Below, in pieces: positions 45,028-58,100 of a stretch of 64,000 nucleotides of DNA. Position numbers and translations under genes: made by a program. The notes below the pieces were generated by a model. That model saw nothing but the letters and a program-made list of their open reading frames with translations. It did not search any database and was not told where the DNA came from. Location: assembly GCA_032358255.1 (NCBI GenBank), contig JAULBX010025718.1, forward strand, positions 184,560-248,559, written 5' to 3'. Every line of letters starts with the position of its first letter. Within the stretch, counting starts at the first letter, position 1. The DNA comes from Heterotrichella gracilis. Taxonomy: Eukaryota; Sar; Xanthophyceae; Tribonematales; Xanthonemataceae.

Positions 45028-46513
45028 ATGTTGCTTCCATGTAATGTGTATTACTAACATCACCCTTCTCAAGAGGCCTCCCGACACCTTCGCCTCCTCA
45101 TGAGACACTCGCACAGCCCACGTTGTTCCTCGCAGTCTGCCGGTGCTTCTGTGACCAGCCCACCAGTGTGCATTATCACTGCTTTTGCACGATGGTCTGA
45201 GGCCCATTATAGGCACCAAGGCGTTGGTGGTTTAAACTGTCTTCTTTCGCGCAGGCGCGTCACTGTCGTCGTCCAGGCGGCCGAGCAGGGTACCAAGCAG
45301 GGTATGCAGAGCGTCACAGGGGTTCTCAGCCCAGGGGAGCCAAGACGACTTCGATTCGGATGCATTCTACAACCAGATATTTGGGCGGAGCATCGATGAC
45401 GAGTGGAGGGTGAGCAGGCCTCGCTTCATAGTGCAGCTGCCTGCCAGTTACGTCTGCAATCACACCCTCCAGTTGCGGCACCAATGCTGAACCTTGGCTG
45501 TTTGCGCTTTAACAGGAGGTTATGCGAACCCACCGCCAGGATCCAGAGGCTGGCAACCTGACACACATCGATGGGACTTGGGACTTCACTGACGACTTGT
45601 ACACGCCCTTCCCCAGCAACCTGCCCACCAGCGAGTCTGGGCGAGCAATGAACGTCCTCTCACTGCAAGAATTTGCAAAACTGACAGATCTCTATTCTCC
45701 GTTTTATGGCAATCGCAAGGTAACCCTTTTTGAACATTTGGGTCCTGTGCCCTTGTCCCACCAGCAGAACTGCCACCAACAAACAAGTTTGGTTGCCAAT
45801 CTTCCCTTCCCACACGCAGGTGTATGTGATCCTTTTTGGGGTTGGGGAGGCACCAATGGAGGGCATCTACTCGTTGCGGGGGGTGGCTGCGGATGAGATG
45901 CCCCAGGACACCATCGTCGCTTTTGAGGACAGCCGCGATGCCCAGCGGTGCGTGCTGTCTCCCTTTGTGCAAATCCAGTACAACCCAACTCTTGAAACCC
46001 TGTTACTGCGCAGTTCCAGCACCACTCAGCGTTCGAAACCTCCTGCTGGCATACCAGTGTGTGGGTTCACGTTTTTGGAGGCTTGTGCTGAACCATTTGT
46101 GCTGCTTCCCTATCAGGTATTCCAGCCTCCTGGAGGAGAGCATGCAGCACCAACCCACCGTGCGCCCCATCACAACGCAAGAGCTGCTCGAGTTTTGCGC
46201 CGAGGCTGGGTACAACTGCCGATTGGAACCCAGGGGCTCTGACCTGTTCCCGCCCAACTGCAACATCGGCGTGACAGACTGGGAGCGCTCCCTCAACCTC
46301 CGGGGCGGGGGCTGGAGCGTGCTGGATTCAGACCCTTCCTCAGGAGCCCAGCAGCAGACCGCGCAGTACAAGAACCCACTGGCCCACCTGTCCTCGCAAG
46401 CTGTGCAGTACGACATTGACCGCCAGTACGATGCCCTCACCTACTCCAGGCTCAGCGAGGAGCAGATGCGCAGGATCAAGCAGAGGCTTGAAACGCTGCT
46501 GCCAAGGGAATGA
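45028..46513 (+). CDS. DUF3110-domain protein, probably plastid-targeted
   Basis: Exons 45255-45409, 45516-45719, 45820-45947 and 46117-46513 (TGA) join in phase. A 13-nt first exon at 45028-45040 (ATG through CCAT, donor GTAATG) fits the phase and would give 298 aa, but it is only a proposal. The N-terminus after the join is Ser/Arg-rich without acids (ASLSSSRRPSRVPSRVCRAS), a typical chloroplast transit peptide. The middle carries the DUF3110 core: VYVILFGVGEAPMEGIYSL, FEDSRDAQRYSSLLE and ELLEFCAEAGYNC. This domain is found in cyanobacteria and plastid-bearing eukaryotes; its function is unknown to me. A WERSLNLRGGG segment and a long charged helix (SEEQMRRIKQRLETLL) close the protein. Confidence 0.8.
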
Positions 46514-48092
46514 AGGGTTTTTGTTGTTGGGGGCGTTCACAGCCCCCAAAGCAGCCTGGCCAGCGTTTGCTGACAGGACTGCATTCTTTCCCGGTGTGGT
46601 GCAGAGGACCAGCCAGCTGTGTACCTTGGGAGGGCGGCTACTGGCTACTACCTATGCAGGCAGCCTACAAGGAGTGAGCACACAAGTTAGCAATACAATG
46701 TGTGTTACTCTGTCCCGATTGTCTTGAACTTGCGCACTGTATGCAGACATATCCTAGGGCAATAGTTGAAGTAGACTAAATTAGGGCAATAGTGAAGTAG
46801 ATACTGTGGCAAGCCTTCCCAGCACACGCTGATGAGCCCTGCACCAAACACAGGTGGATGTATAACTTTTTCCCAGCCGTGGTATTTTCCCCATGCGGCA
46901 CCTACAGCGTTGTTGTATACTCTAATTTTTATGCCGCAACTTGCGCGTATTTGCAGACTGTCTGTGGTGCAATCAAACGTATGTTCACTTCCACTAATTA
47001 AACGTTAGCTTGTAGCAAAAGCCGGCAGAGTCAACGTCGTGCAGAGCACACAACACACCTGCCCAGTTGGCTTTCAATTCACATTTTCTGTAGTTTAGGA
47101 CAGCACTTAACACACACTTCTGTTTTTTGTTTGGAACTTTGCGATCCACGTGGTCGTTTTGCGGCTAGTTCTTCTGTTTGAGCTCAGGAGGAGGTTTTGC
47201 TCCTGCAGTACTGCGCAGCTACCATTGCCATTTGCCCTGTTTTGCGTCACCTGGTAGAGTCTGTGGGCTGTGGATGTTAAGAGGGTGGATGCGCTACACC
47301 AAAGGGGAGGGGGCCTGTAGTGCATCAACCGCTTGTCAACATTTCCAAGGGATTTTGGTGCTTGCACCATGTTGCTTATCGCCTGGTCGCAGTCAGTCAT
47401 TTATTGTAACCGTACCCCGTTCTTGTGAGCTGGTGATGATGCCTTTACCTGTGAGGTGGGATGACATCAGTGTGGTGTTGCCCTGACCTTCCACGTTGAC
47501 CTGATGGGCACTGCCTCTGAGCGCTACTTTGATAGCTCTGGTGTTCTGACATCAACCCACGCAAACAAGGGGTTCATTACATGGCTTATCGCTTTGCTTG
47601 GATGGCACCCACTAATCCCTCAAGTCACCCCATCGCCACCCTTCAAGTATCAGGCGCGGCTCCTGCCATTGTGTAGTGTACAGACATGCTGTCCAGAGGA
47701 CCCCTGCCCCCACTCCAGCAAGGGGATGGTTATATGGCTTATCCAGGATAAGTTATCCTTCCTTCTATACTTTAGGTGTGCCCCATCAGGCTTAGCCAAG
47801 GGTGCAAATACTTGCGCATAGGCCTGTACACACAGCATGCTTCATATTTACTTCCCTTGCCAACTGAGCGTCGTACCAGGCATCATGGGCTCTCTCATTG
47901 CCATGCCGGCCACCAGGGCACAGGACCATGTGAGCTTTTTTGCAGGGTAGCGCGCAGCTTGAACACACAGCTGTTAAGTGGATACTTTCAACTCAGCAGC
48001 TGTCGAACTGTGTTACGTTTTGTGGGCTTGGTACCGTGCAGCAACGTTGTTGAGCGCATGTGATTTGGCAGCCCGGGTTTCTATTCTGGAAG
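46514..48092. other. Intergenic region, no gene seen
   Basis: This is the 3' flank of the DUF3110 gene and promoter side of MSI4. A short direct repeat (AGGGCAATAG...TGAAGTAGA) occurs at 46756-46801. No coding region is supported. Confidence 0.5.
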
Positions 48093-51000
48093 ATGGCGAA
48101 AGGCGAGCTCGAGGAGGCCTCAGCGGCGTACGATCGGGAACAGTACACGAAATGGAAACAGCTGATCCCGTTTCTGTATGACTGGTTTGCCAACCACAAC
48201 CTGACGTGGCCATCCCTCTCGTGCCGGTGAGAGTACGAGTCATCATCTGCAGTGCTCGTTGCAACTAACTGTCTGCTTCCTGCACTGTGCTCGCGACCCG
48301 TGCTGACTGTCAAACCACCGACACAGGTGGGGTCCCAGGATCGAAGAGCACACGTTCAAGTTCAAGCAGAGGCTGTACCTCTCAGAGCAGGTGAGCGCAT
48401 GCATGCATATGTGCCATTGGCATGCACCCTGCAAAATATGCCAGAACACGTCATCCGGCTGCCCACTTGGCGATACTTCAAGGTCTGTGATGCGGTGCAA
48501 CGTGACCGCTTTCGATTTGTGCAGACTGACGGCACCGAGCCCAACAAGCTCACCATCTACAATGCCGATGTCTGCAAGGTGAGAGAGCCCTAGGGGCATG
48601 AAACACACCAGTGGGGAAATTATCCACTCTTCACCTCTATTCATTTTGTTACAGTGGGCTCGAATTAAACCACCCCGCTGCCTGGAGTCCAGTGCATGTC
48701 ACGGCCTGTCACTTGTGCATCGCCATCCCCACACGCCACACCACAACAGCAACCTGCGCGTGCCCTGCATGCACACCGCCACCAAATACCCCACCAGCAC
48801 CATCAGTAGCACCACGCCACCCCTCGATGCCCACACAGCCTATCCAGTGCACACCCTCTCCGCCAAACCCTAAACCCTTACCCCCCTTGCAGCCGCGCGT
48901 GGCGGCCGCCGAAACCATCTCTGGTTTCCAGGAGCAGCACAAGAGCCCGTACATCAAGCCATACAAAACAATTCTGCACGACGGCGAGGTGCGTTGCACA
49001 CGCCTGGCTTGAACACCAAACCCTGAACCCCAACAAAAGCATCCTGCACCCCGCCTGGTCCAACCGGGGCAAAAATGTAAATACTACACAATGTTTATCA
49101 TTGTAATTGCAGTATGTTTATAAATTCAGACTGGGTAATGAACAATGTCCAGGATGGAATATCCGACATGAGAAAACCATTTGCCTGAAGTGTTACCATG
49201 CCGCCCTTCAATTTTGTGTTCATGACATCAAAGCGAAGGGCTCCACCAGCACAGCGCCATGCGTCACACCCAATTGCTGCCTATGCATGCGCCATCTGAC
49301 ACCACTTTGTGCCAACACTGGTCATTTTCTCGCCCGGCGCGCTCGTGAATCCCAGCCACTCCTGTGGAATCATCCCCATACACGCATTGGTGGTTATGCT
49401 GGGGGCCCATATCCGTCCCCAGCTTGGTCTCCAACCCCATCACCCCCCATGCCCATCCCCAGGTGAACAAGATCGGCGACCTGCCCAAGAACCAGAACAT
49501 CATCGTGACCCACACAGATGCGCCCCACCTCAACGTGTGGAACGTGGACACGCAGCCTAACAGGGCGGGGGAGAGGGTACGTGGAGGCGTTGGTGGTGGT
49601 AGTGGTGGTGTGTGTGTGTGTGGTGGTGGAGAGCATTTTTGTGGAATGAGGATGGGGTAGGGCTTCATGTACCAAGGGATGGGCTGCATTAATCAATGGT
49701 GGATCTGGATGCTCGCCTTACACCTTGTGTGTGTGCGCATATGGTGGGGCGTGCGTGAAGAGATGATTGGGTGCATGGTATCAAATTGATATCCTGTGTC
49801 GCCGACAGAAGTGGTGACGATGCATGCGCGTGTGTTTTCCACTGCGCAATATTGCATGTTGTCCCCAAAAGGACCCCTTTTTGCACGCATCTCCCATCGT
49901 TGTATGTCACGCCCTTGGACCTCCACCTCACCCCCTCGCCGCCCCCATCCACTGTGGGAGCGCCCCAAAGGGTCACTAACCCCTCATTGATTGCCGGCCC
50001 CCCTGCCCCTCACCCCCTGCCCCCCACCCTTCCCCAGGGCCCCTCCTCCAAGGTGTTCTCCCGCCCCGATCTGCTGCTCAAGGGCCACGAGGACGATGCG
50101 GAGTTTGCGCTGGGCATGTGCGACGGAGCGCCGTTCGTGGCTAGCGGGGGGAAGGACACCTGCGTAAGGGGAAAACTTTCAACCCTAAAGTGTAGACCCT
50201 AGACCCTACACTGGCATGTTTGCGCTGGGCATGTGCGTCGGGCGCCATTTGTGGCCAGCGGGGGGAAGGACACTTTCCTAAGTGCAAACACCAGACCCTA
50301 CACCCTGGACTGATGGCAGTGACTTCGCTGGCCATGATATCCCCAGCCCCCTCCCCTGGTAGCAACCGGGTTCCACCACGTATATTTCCCCACCACCCCG
50401 CACCTCCCCCTGTCCAGGTGGTGGTATGGAGCCTGGAGGATTACGTGAGCGGGCTGTCCAGCGGGGGCCAAAGGGGTGACGGAGAGGGGGAGTCGCCCTC
50501 CCTCCAGGCCAGGCACGTGCTGCGGGGGCACTCCAAGACGGTGGAGGACGTGACCTTCAAGCCAGGCAACTCGGCAGGTGTGATTCTTGGATGACAGCCG
50601 CATTTGGCCATGGTTGCTTTGCACGGATGACTGTTGACATGGCTGGATTGGAAGTCGTGTGGTGAAAAAGCTAGCGTAGGGGGTGGTTCCGGGTTGGCTG
50701 GGGATTGTGGTCGAAGGGTCTGGGTTAGGTTGTGCATCTGGGGTGGGTGGGCAGCCACTGAACTCCGCTCCAACCTCCCCACCGCTTTGCTTTTGCACCC
50801 CCTGCCATTCCCTCCCCACCCCTTCAACCCCACCCCCGCTCCCCCAGAGCTGGCCAGTGTGGGCAACAACCCCTCCTGCTCTTGCAGGACACATGCATGC
50901 AGCGGGGTGTTGAGGGTTGGGTTTATGGAGCACATACATACATGCACCGCTCCATTGCACCATTACACCCCATGGCCTTGCAGATCACCTCCTTTGACCC

Positions 51001-54000
51001 CACGCCCCACTGTCACAGAGCTGGCCAGTGTGGGCGATGACTCCAACCTGCTCATGTGGGACACCCGCAGCGGTGTTGCGCCAGTGCTGCGGGTGGCGCA
51101 GGCGCACGGCACCGCCGACATGCACTGCGTGGATTGGAGCAGGCACAGGGAGCACTTGCTGGCAACAGGTGGGGGGTCGGAGGGGTGTTGTGGTGGTGGT
51201 TGTGGTGTGGCGTCGCTGCTGGGTGTGGCGCACAGACATGTACTGTGTGAGTCGTAGCAGGCACAAGGGGCATCTGCTGGCTCGCAACAGGTGGGAGGTG
51301 GTGGTGGTGATGGTGATGGTGGACACTGTGCAATGGGGTAAGGGGTTTGCACAGGGACCACGTGTGCCCCTGGGTGGAGCACCCCACTGGCAATAGGGGC
51401 TGGTGGGGGGCTAAAGGGGTAGGGAATCCAGCATGCTATTCAATGGAAGGTCCTCGGTGACCACCACCTTGCAACTCGATGGAACGTGATCCTAGACATG
51501 GGCACCCTCATGCAACTTGATCCCACATGGTCTTAGCCATGGGCAAATTTATGCATGGGCATGACCATCCTCATGCAACGTGATCCAACATGATCCAAGG
51601 CATGACCACCCTGATGCAACGTGGTCCCAGGCCTTGTGAACTGGTTGGACAATGCCAAGGGGTGGTGTGTCATGTGCAGGGTGCGCGGGGGGGAGCCTAC
51701 GGGTGTGGGACAGGCGCCAGCTCAGCACAAGCGCCACCTCACTGCCACTGCACACGTTCGACTTCCACACCGAAGCCATTCTGCGGGTGGGTGCAAAGTC
51801 CCAAATTCCCTGGACGAACCCTAGGCAAAGTCCTTGCCCCCATGATCCTCACCCATGCCCTAATTCTTTGCCCCACATCCCATACCCAAGCCCTATACCG
51901 TGGCCATACCCTCGCACCCTCCTCCTCTCACACACACAGACCACCGCCACCACTGCCGCCCACACCACCTCCTCTTCCGATCCAGGTCGAATGGTCGCCG
52001 GACCTTCCAGATGTGGGACCCTACACTCTCAACCCTAAACCCCTTCTTGCAGGTTGATGGTCACCTGACCTTACATGTGCAAAACCCTAAACCACTACCC
52101 CTTCCTGCAGGTGGAATGGTCCCCCGACCTCGCGGGCGTGCTTGCATCAGGAGGCGAGGACAGGCTGCTGTGCATATGGAACTTAGATAGCAACAAGGCG
52201 CTGGCAGGGGCAAAGCCAGGGGTACCTCCTCAGCTGTTCTTCCAGCACTGCGGCCACCGCTCATCGGTAAGCGGATGGGTTTGGAAATCGCCGGGAACTT
52301 TGGATTGTTTTGGTGTTTCAGAGAGGGGTCGGGGCTTTAAAGTGTAGTGTTTAAAAACAGACACAAGGCGCTGGCGGTGCCAAGCCGGGGGTGCTGCCTC
52401 AGTGTTCTTCCAGCATTGTGGCCACCGCTCATCAGTAAGGGTTTAGGGTTTGGAATGATAAGCAATGCGGCTTTCCGGGTACCGTGTCCTGACGAGGTGT
52501 CCAGTTCTTAGGTTTTAGAGGTTAGGGACAGGAAAACCGCTGGGGGGGCAAAGCCAGGGATGCATCCGCCAGAATCAACTACAGATGAGCGATTACAGTG
52601 GTTATAGATTTGGGGGCCTAGATTGAATCTAAAGCGTCCCCTCAGCTGTTCTGACTTCCAATATAATCCTCACACTCAAGAGTGCGTATCCATGTATATG
52701 CATAGGAGCATGTTTCTCTGCGCAGCACCGACTGCATCCTCCCAGTCGCACCACCAACCACCCTTCCCCCCCCTTTCAGGTTGTCGACTTCCAGTGGAAC
52801 CCCCACGACCCCTGGACCCTCATGAGTGTGTCCAACGACGTGTCGGATGGCCAGGGCGGCGGCACCCTGCAGATGTGGCGGGTGAGCGACCTCATCTACC
52901 GGCCAGAGGCGGAGGTGCTGGCGGAGCTGGAGCAGCACAGGTGAAAGCCCTAACAAAACCCTGTAAACCCTAATGATAATCTGTAAAAACCTTGTTAGAA
53001 CCCTGAAATTGTGGGGCTGGCTGGCCTTGTGTATCGGCCAGAGGCGGAGGTGCTGGCGGAGCTGGAGCAGCACAGGTGAAACCCTAGCGGAAACCCTATA
53101 GAAGCCCTAACAAAATTCTTGGAGTTGTGAGTGTGGTTGACCTTGTGTACCAGCAAGATGTGGAGGTTCTGGTGGAGCTGGAGCAGCCCAGGGTAAATAT
53201 ATCGTAAAAGCCCTGGGGAAACCCTAAGGAAGGACCTCCGGCAACCATGTGAAAACCCCTTTGATAATTGATCCCTCCCCAAACCCATGTTTAAGCCTGA
53301 ATGGAACAGCATCCTGATAAAGCCCTAGTATAACCCAACCACAACCCTACAGGGACTACATCCTGTCTGGCAGAGAAACAAACCCTAACGGCCCCTAATG
53401 CAGTCGCCAGGCATCCTTTAGATAACCCCTACCACAACCCTCCTGCGCCACTAGGAACTACATCCTCACTAGGCAGGAAGATAAACCCAAACATTCCCTA
53501 ACCCGACCCCAATAAACCCTACAGGGACTACATCCTCACTGGCCGGGAGACAAGCCTGGCCCCCCTGCCCCCCACCGCATTTGCCACCCCTGCACAGCGA
53601 GCGGATGACAGCCTCAAGGACGATGGGGAGCCGTCCTCTGCGGCGGCGCCAGGCAGTGGGGAGGGTGGCGGCTTTGGGGCGTTGGAGGGGGATGAGGCGG
53701 CGGGTGGTGCGACGCCTGAGGAGGTGCGTGTGCATGCAGCCTTGTGGTGTGTGTGCTGTGGTGTGGTGGGTCAGTGCTTGTGCCATTGGGGTGGTACAGG
53801 TAATGGTACAGGTACAATCAACAAACATTATGGCGGACAAATGTGCACCTTTTTACAGTGGCGTGTGGAGGGTTTCCAATGTTCATGTTGCCATCCATGC
53901 GCAACAGAATCATTGCCGCTGTTTGACGTCCTGTGTGTGATGCAGGGGGGCGAGGCAGCGGAGGGGATGGAGGGGGTGGAGAACGGCACCAGTGAGGATG

Positions 54001-54134
54001 TGCTCGCTGGAGCGGTGGTGGTTGAGGCGGGGGGTGGGGGTCTAGAGGGGGGCGAGGCTCAGCCCATGGAAACCGATGTCACCACAGATGGCGAGCCTAC
54101 TACAGTGGAGGAACGGCAGCCTGATACAATCTGA
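48093..54134 (+). CDS. MSI4: MSI4/FVE-type histone-binding WD40 protein
   Basis: Thirteen exons join in phase to 569 aa: 48093-48226, 48327-48390, 48525-48578, 48893-48988, 49463-49576, 50038-50163, 50418-50577, 51019-51168, 51680-51786, 52111-52266, 52780-52940, 53525-53723 and 53946-54134 (TGA). The N-terminal helix and CAF1C/RBBP4-type motif (YTKWKQLIPFLYDWFANHNL, then TWPSLSCRWGP) precede a seven-bladed WD40 series: THTDAPHLNVWNV, LLKGHEDDAEFAL, SGGKDTCVVVWSLED, VGDDSNLLMWDTR, LRVWDRRQL, SGGEDRLLCIWNLD and FQWNPHDPWTL. The end DLIYRPEAEVLAELEQH matches plant MSI4/FVE rather than MSI1. Such proteins bind histones in deacetylase and Polycomb complexes. An unusual acidic, Gly/Glu-rich tail of about 125 aa follows. 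Introns hold at least nine exon-edge copies. Confidence 0.95.
50207..50280 (+). repeat. Copy of MSI4 exon 6 end (intron 6)
   Basis: TTTGCGCTGGGCATGTGCGT, CGGGCGCCATTTGTGGCCAG, CGGGGGGAAGGACACTT repeats 50103-50160. Telomere-like words (AACCCTAAA, GACCCTAGACCCTA, 50180-50211) lie between the original and the copy. Confidence 0.95.
50846..50886 (+). repeat. Decayed copy of MSI4 exon 8 start (intron 7)
   Basis: CAGAGCTGGCCAGTGTGGGC, AACAACCCCTCCTGCTC repeats 51016-51053 (CAGAGCTGGCCAGTGTGGGC, GATGACTCCAACCTGCTC), 170 bp ahead of the true acceptor, and keeps an AG before the copied sequence. Confidence 0.95.
51215..51300 (+). repeat. Decayed copy of MSI4 exon 8 end (intron 8)
   Basis: GTGTGGCGCACAGACATGTA, GTCGTAGCAGGCACAAGGGG, CATCTGCTGGCTCGCAACAG, GTGGGAGG repeats 51091-51176 with substitutions, including the donor site. 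Confidence 0.9.
51984..52110 (+). repeat. Two decayed copies of MSI4 exon 10 start (intron 9)
   Basis: Copies at 51985-52009 (AGGTCGAATGGTCGCCGGAC) and 52050-52076 (CAGGTTGATGGTCACCTGAC) precede the true start CAGGTGGAATGGTCCCCCGA at 52108. Each is followed by CCCTAAACC-type words (52031-52040, 52084-52093). Confidence 0.95.
52362..52440 (+). repeat. Copy of MSI4 exon 10 end (intron 10)
   Basis: ACAAGGCGCTGGCGGTGCCA and TGTTCTTCCAGCATTGTGGC, CACCGCTCATCAGTAAGG repeats 52193-52271, including a donor-like GTAAGG. A weaker third echo lies near 52540-52570. The first copy follows a TTTAAAGTG spacer about 95 bp after the true donor. Confidence 0.9.
53030..53490 (+). repeat. Copies of both edges of MSI4 intron 11
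   Basis: Two copies of the exon 11 end lie at 53031-53081 (ATCGGCCAGAGGCGGAGGTG onward to CAGCACAGGTGAAACC) and 53146-53195. Two copies of the exon 12 start lie at 53350-53378 (CAGGGACTACATCCTGTCTG) and 53454-53482 (GGAACTACATCCTCACTAGG), ahead of the true start at 53525. AACCCTA/AAACCC words separate the units. Confidence 0.95.
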
Positions 54135-55101
54135 TACAAACCTGACTACACATCAACACAAGGGATAGCCTTCCGCGACGCATACACCGCTTACCTGGGC
54201 GAGGGAGCGGAGGGGAGGGAGTGGGGTGGAAAAGGGCGACAGTAGATGCTGTGGTGGTGGTGGTGGTGGTGATGGTGGTGGTGGGGGGGGGGGGAGATGT
54301 GAGGCTTGCCGATGGAAAGTGCTGGAGGCACAAGGTGACGAGCCCTGACATGGGAGGGCAACAGGCGGAGTAAAGTGTGCACTACAAAGCATGTTGGTGT
54401 TGGTGATCGTGGTGAACAACATGGAGGTGGTTATTCATGCCCGCATGCCATTCATCCTCATGCTTAAACTTCTTTGGTCATACGCAATACGGGCAACAGG
54501 TTTGGGCGGTTCATAGAGGCTCCATCAACACCAAAAACAGTAAGGGAGGGTGTTTCTCGTCCTGTCCATCTCCCCCATGCCAGTTGTAACTCATTTCCAC
54601 GCTCTGCAAATCCCCATGGCAAATCCCCACCAAGGGTCTGTACTTTGGGTGAATAATGGGCTTCATGGTTGGGGTTGCAATCTGGGCGACAAGCTGCCAA
54701 ACGTGTTTCCACTTGCAGTTTCCCTCACAGTTGTAAATGGAACCCCAGAACTAACCCCCGCATCCTCGATAAAACTATCCTTTAGCGGCCTTCAACCCCT
54801 TCAGCCGTCCCGTCAACAATAAGCGGGCACACACTGGTAAGGAGCAGATTACTGAGTGTATAGTGTTGCATGTTTACGGATGTACGTTTGCTTTCACGAC
54901 AACCTTTCAAGCTCAAGTGTCCCTTGGATGGATGGATGCAATGCATGCATGCATATACATCTCTCACCCTTGTGCATGTCCACGCCACGGCGGCTTTTGC
55001 CTACTACCACACCCAGGCTTGCACCTACCTGTCCTGCAGGACGCGCATAACTACTAGGTCTTCCACCTACTCCAGGGTTCACCTGAACCCAAACCACCAC
55101 C
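54135..55101. other. Intergenic region, simple repeats
   Basis: This flank holds a GGT/GGTGGT simple repeat ending in a G run at 54248-54296 and a GGATGGATGCAATGCATGCATGCAT run at 54929-54955 (given here by position; key word CATGCATG). No gene is supported. Confidence 0.5.
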
Positions 55102-58100
55102 ATGGATCATCCAAACGTACACTCCTTGCCAGCAGAAGTGCTCCAGCTTGTGTTTGGCCGCCTCCACCTGAAAGAGCGCCTGGGGGTTGTGCCCCTGGTG
55201 TGCAAGTCTTGGCACCAGCTGAGCATAGGGGCCTCTGCCATGTGGGCAGAAGTCTATGTGAGTACCTTCCCTTTGAGGCGGCCTTTGAACTGCCTGTGGC
55301 ATCGGCCGTGCGCATAACTGACCATAATCATAACCACGAAAAGGGAGGCAGGGCTATGGCACTCAAAGTGCCTCCATGCGTGCTATTGGTGTTTGGGGAT
55401 AGGGTATGTGGGTATCTGTGGAGGAGCATCTCATCTCATCTCTCTGAAGGGCTGCACACTGGGTTGCAAACGTGTATGTCAACCCTCTCAAAGGAAAAGA
55501 GCACATCACCCGCTCTTTACCATCATTTGCTATCTAAATAGCGCAACCATAGCGCCTGCCCCGTTTGCCACATGCATTTGTGGGCTAATATCAACGTGAG
55601 TAGCTGTAGGTGCCTTTGCACGCGTATTGCTGTGTGCCCACTGCCCATAACTACAGCCATATAAAGCAGATAGGGCACTCAGAGCAAGGTTAAATCCCCT
55701 CTGTGTATTGGCTGTGCGTCCCGTGAACATAGCTTAAACAGCTCTCTGCAAGGGGACTAGAATAGGACGTCCTCCTTCTCCCTGTGCTTCAGCGCCCCCT
55801 TTGCCATCTGTGTCTGACCCCCATGTGTGTCTGACCCCCTGAGACTGGCGACCACCTGTGCACCCCGCAGCCCTTCAGGCTTGGAGTGACCATAGAGATC
55901 AGCAACGCCGGTATGGCTCGACGCCAAAGGAACCTGGCCATGTTCGTCCTCTGGCTGCAACCCCGCATGCCAGGTGCATTGCAAAGATGTGCCTTTTGAA
56001 CCCTAACTCTTGACTGCCAAACTTTGCTGCATGGAAGGGTTTCAGTCAGCATCCCACACACTGGCGCCACTCAGATTTGCCCTGGCGCTACTTACAACGC
56101 GTTGAATGTATTTTCCACTCAGTCACTTGTATGTAGGTGTGGTGTGCCTGCATGCATTTTCAAATTGCCAGCTGTTGCTTGTGCTGTACCCCATCGTGTG
56201 CAACTAACTGCACCAGCTTTTCCCTAGCTGAGGCACATATGCCTACCCCCCAAAACGACCTCTCGTCTTTGCCCCTGCGCCTTTAACCTAAACTCTACAC
56301 CCCTAAACCCTTCATCGGGTTCTCATCCTGGCTGGTGCGCCACATGCCAGGTGTGCAGGTCCTGATGCTACCATTTGACCTTGGCAGCGGCGCCAAAGCT
56401 GCTCTGCTGGAATCTGCGGGCAGCCTGGTTAACCTGTACTTTGGCAGGGCAGATTTTGCCGCAATGCCCTCAATCACCGCCTGCACCGCACTGACCTCCC
56501 TGGATTTGGAGGTGAGCGTGTGGGATGCGATAGAGAGTGATTTGATCAACGTCCCTGTGGTTCTGGAGTCGCTCGGGTCCCTCTCCAAATTGGTGGGGCT
56601 GCAGCAGCTATTGCTGAGAGTGAGGTTCCCATACGATTGGCCATGGCTTGATGAGACGGCCATGCGGTTTCGACAGGCAATGGCCAACAGCTTGAGCAGC
56701 CTGACAACCCTCACCTCTCTGACGCTGGATGGCCTGCCCTCCCCTGCCGATCTCGACGCCTGCTCCCGCCTGGACAAATTTGAGAACCACTCAGACCACA
56801 TCCTGGCAGCCATGGAGGCGACACATGGCAGCCAGTACCCGTTGCCAGTCTGCACCAGCCGGAACGTCACGCACTTTGTGTTTCACGAGGAAACGCGTGC
56901 AGGGGTTCTGATGCCGCAGCTGAGTTATCTGCCCCACGCACTCCCCCACCTTGCTCAGTTGGAGTTAAATGGGTTCATGCTGTCTGCTGGGGAGTTAGCA
57001 CTGTCTTCGCTCTCCTCGCTTTCCACCCTCACCTCCCTCTCCTTGCGCCTGCTCTTCCCTCGCCTTGACCACTAAAATGAAGACCCAGCAAACATGCTTT
57101 TGGAGCTGATGCCAGCTTCAATCGGCCGCCTCACGCAGCTGGAGGTGCTTTATGTGGAGTACGATCTGCATCACTGGGAAGGTGGATACGAGCTCCACTC
57201 GGAATGGGCACTTAATGGCCACATTGCCAACCTCACACGGCTTGGGCAGCTCAGCCTGCGGTTGGACGTGGCGAACGGGGCTCCGCCTTCAGTGGTGCAC
57301 CTCCCGATTGACATTACCACCATGGCCAGGCTCCAGGTGAGGGGCTGCATGCAATTGGTGCTAGTAGGTCTGTAGCTAGTTTCCCTTATGCATCCTACGC
57401 TTGAGCTGCAAACCCAGCAGTTGAGGTGACATGGGCATGTGCATGGGTCGTTCCTGTCTGGTGCCTGTGTACGGGTAGCCTGATCAAGCTTTCCACGTGC
57501 AGGCTCCTTCCTGGTAATGCAGCCTACCACCATTGTGGAATCCCAGCACCATGCTGAGCCACTTGATTTTTTGCAGGTCCTGGTGCTCAAGGCACACTCA
57601 AATCGCCGAGACGTCGAGCCACAACTGCTGTGCATCACAGTGCCAATCCCAGGAGGGCTTGTTGGTGTGTCGCTTCCAGAACCACGCAATGATTTAGAGG
57701 GCAACATGTTGGAAGCTGAAGACGCCTGCTACCTCTTCGTACACAGGTACAAAGAGTGGTGGATTAGAAGTGGCTGGTGCTGCGCATGCATGCCTGTTGC
57801 TCACATGGTTGTAGTACTGGATGGCATGTACACCATGTTAATTGTTTACAAGTGGATTTTTTCATCACTGCGGTATGCCACAACGTTGGGGTTGGAGGGT
57901 TTTTTGTTGAATGACCACAGTTTGCACAGGAGTACGGTGGAGGTTGATCACCAGGAGCAGGAGTTGGACTGGCAGGCAGTGGCAGAAGTGCTGGTGTGGA
58001 TGTGGGGTCACCTGAAGGCTTGCCCTGATAAAGTCTGCATCAAGGCGCCTGCTGGCCAGTTGGAGGCTGCTGGCGGTGTCTGGGTGCATTCCTTCACTAT

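Noticed and set aside
45100-45399. Frame starting at ATG 45100 as the N-terminus of the DUF3110 protein
   Set aside because: Its frame is one base off from the DUF3110 coding frame; the +1 frame runs unbroken into the conserved part and has a better transit-peptide composition.
54248-54296. GGT-rich tract as coding (His/Pro repeats on the other strand)
   Set aside because: Simple repeat downstream of the MSI4 stop with no surrounding coding signal.
57073-57075. In-frame TAA in gene C as a sign of a non-standard genetic code (TAA/TAG as Gln, as in some ulvophytes)
   Set aside because: TAA, TAG and TGA all end well-supported genes here (Smr gene TAA; ISWI and phosphatase TAG; MSI4, ADH and DUF3110 TGA).
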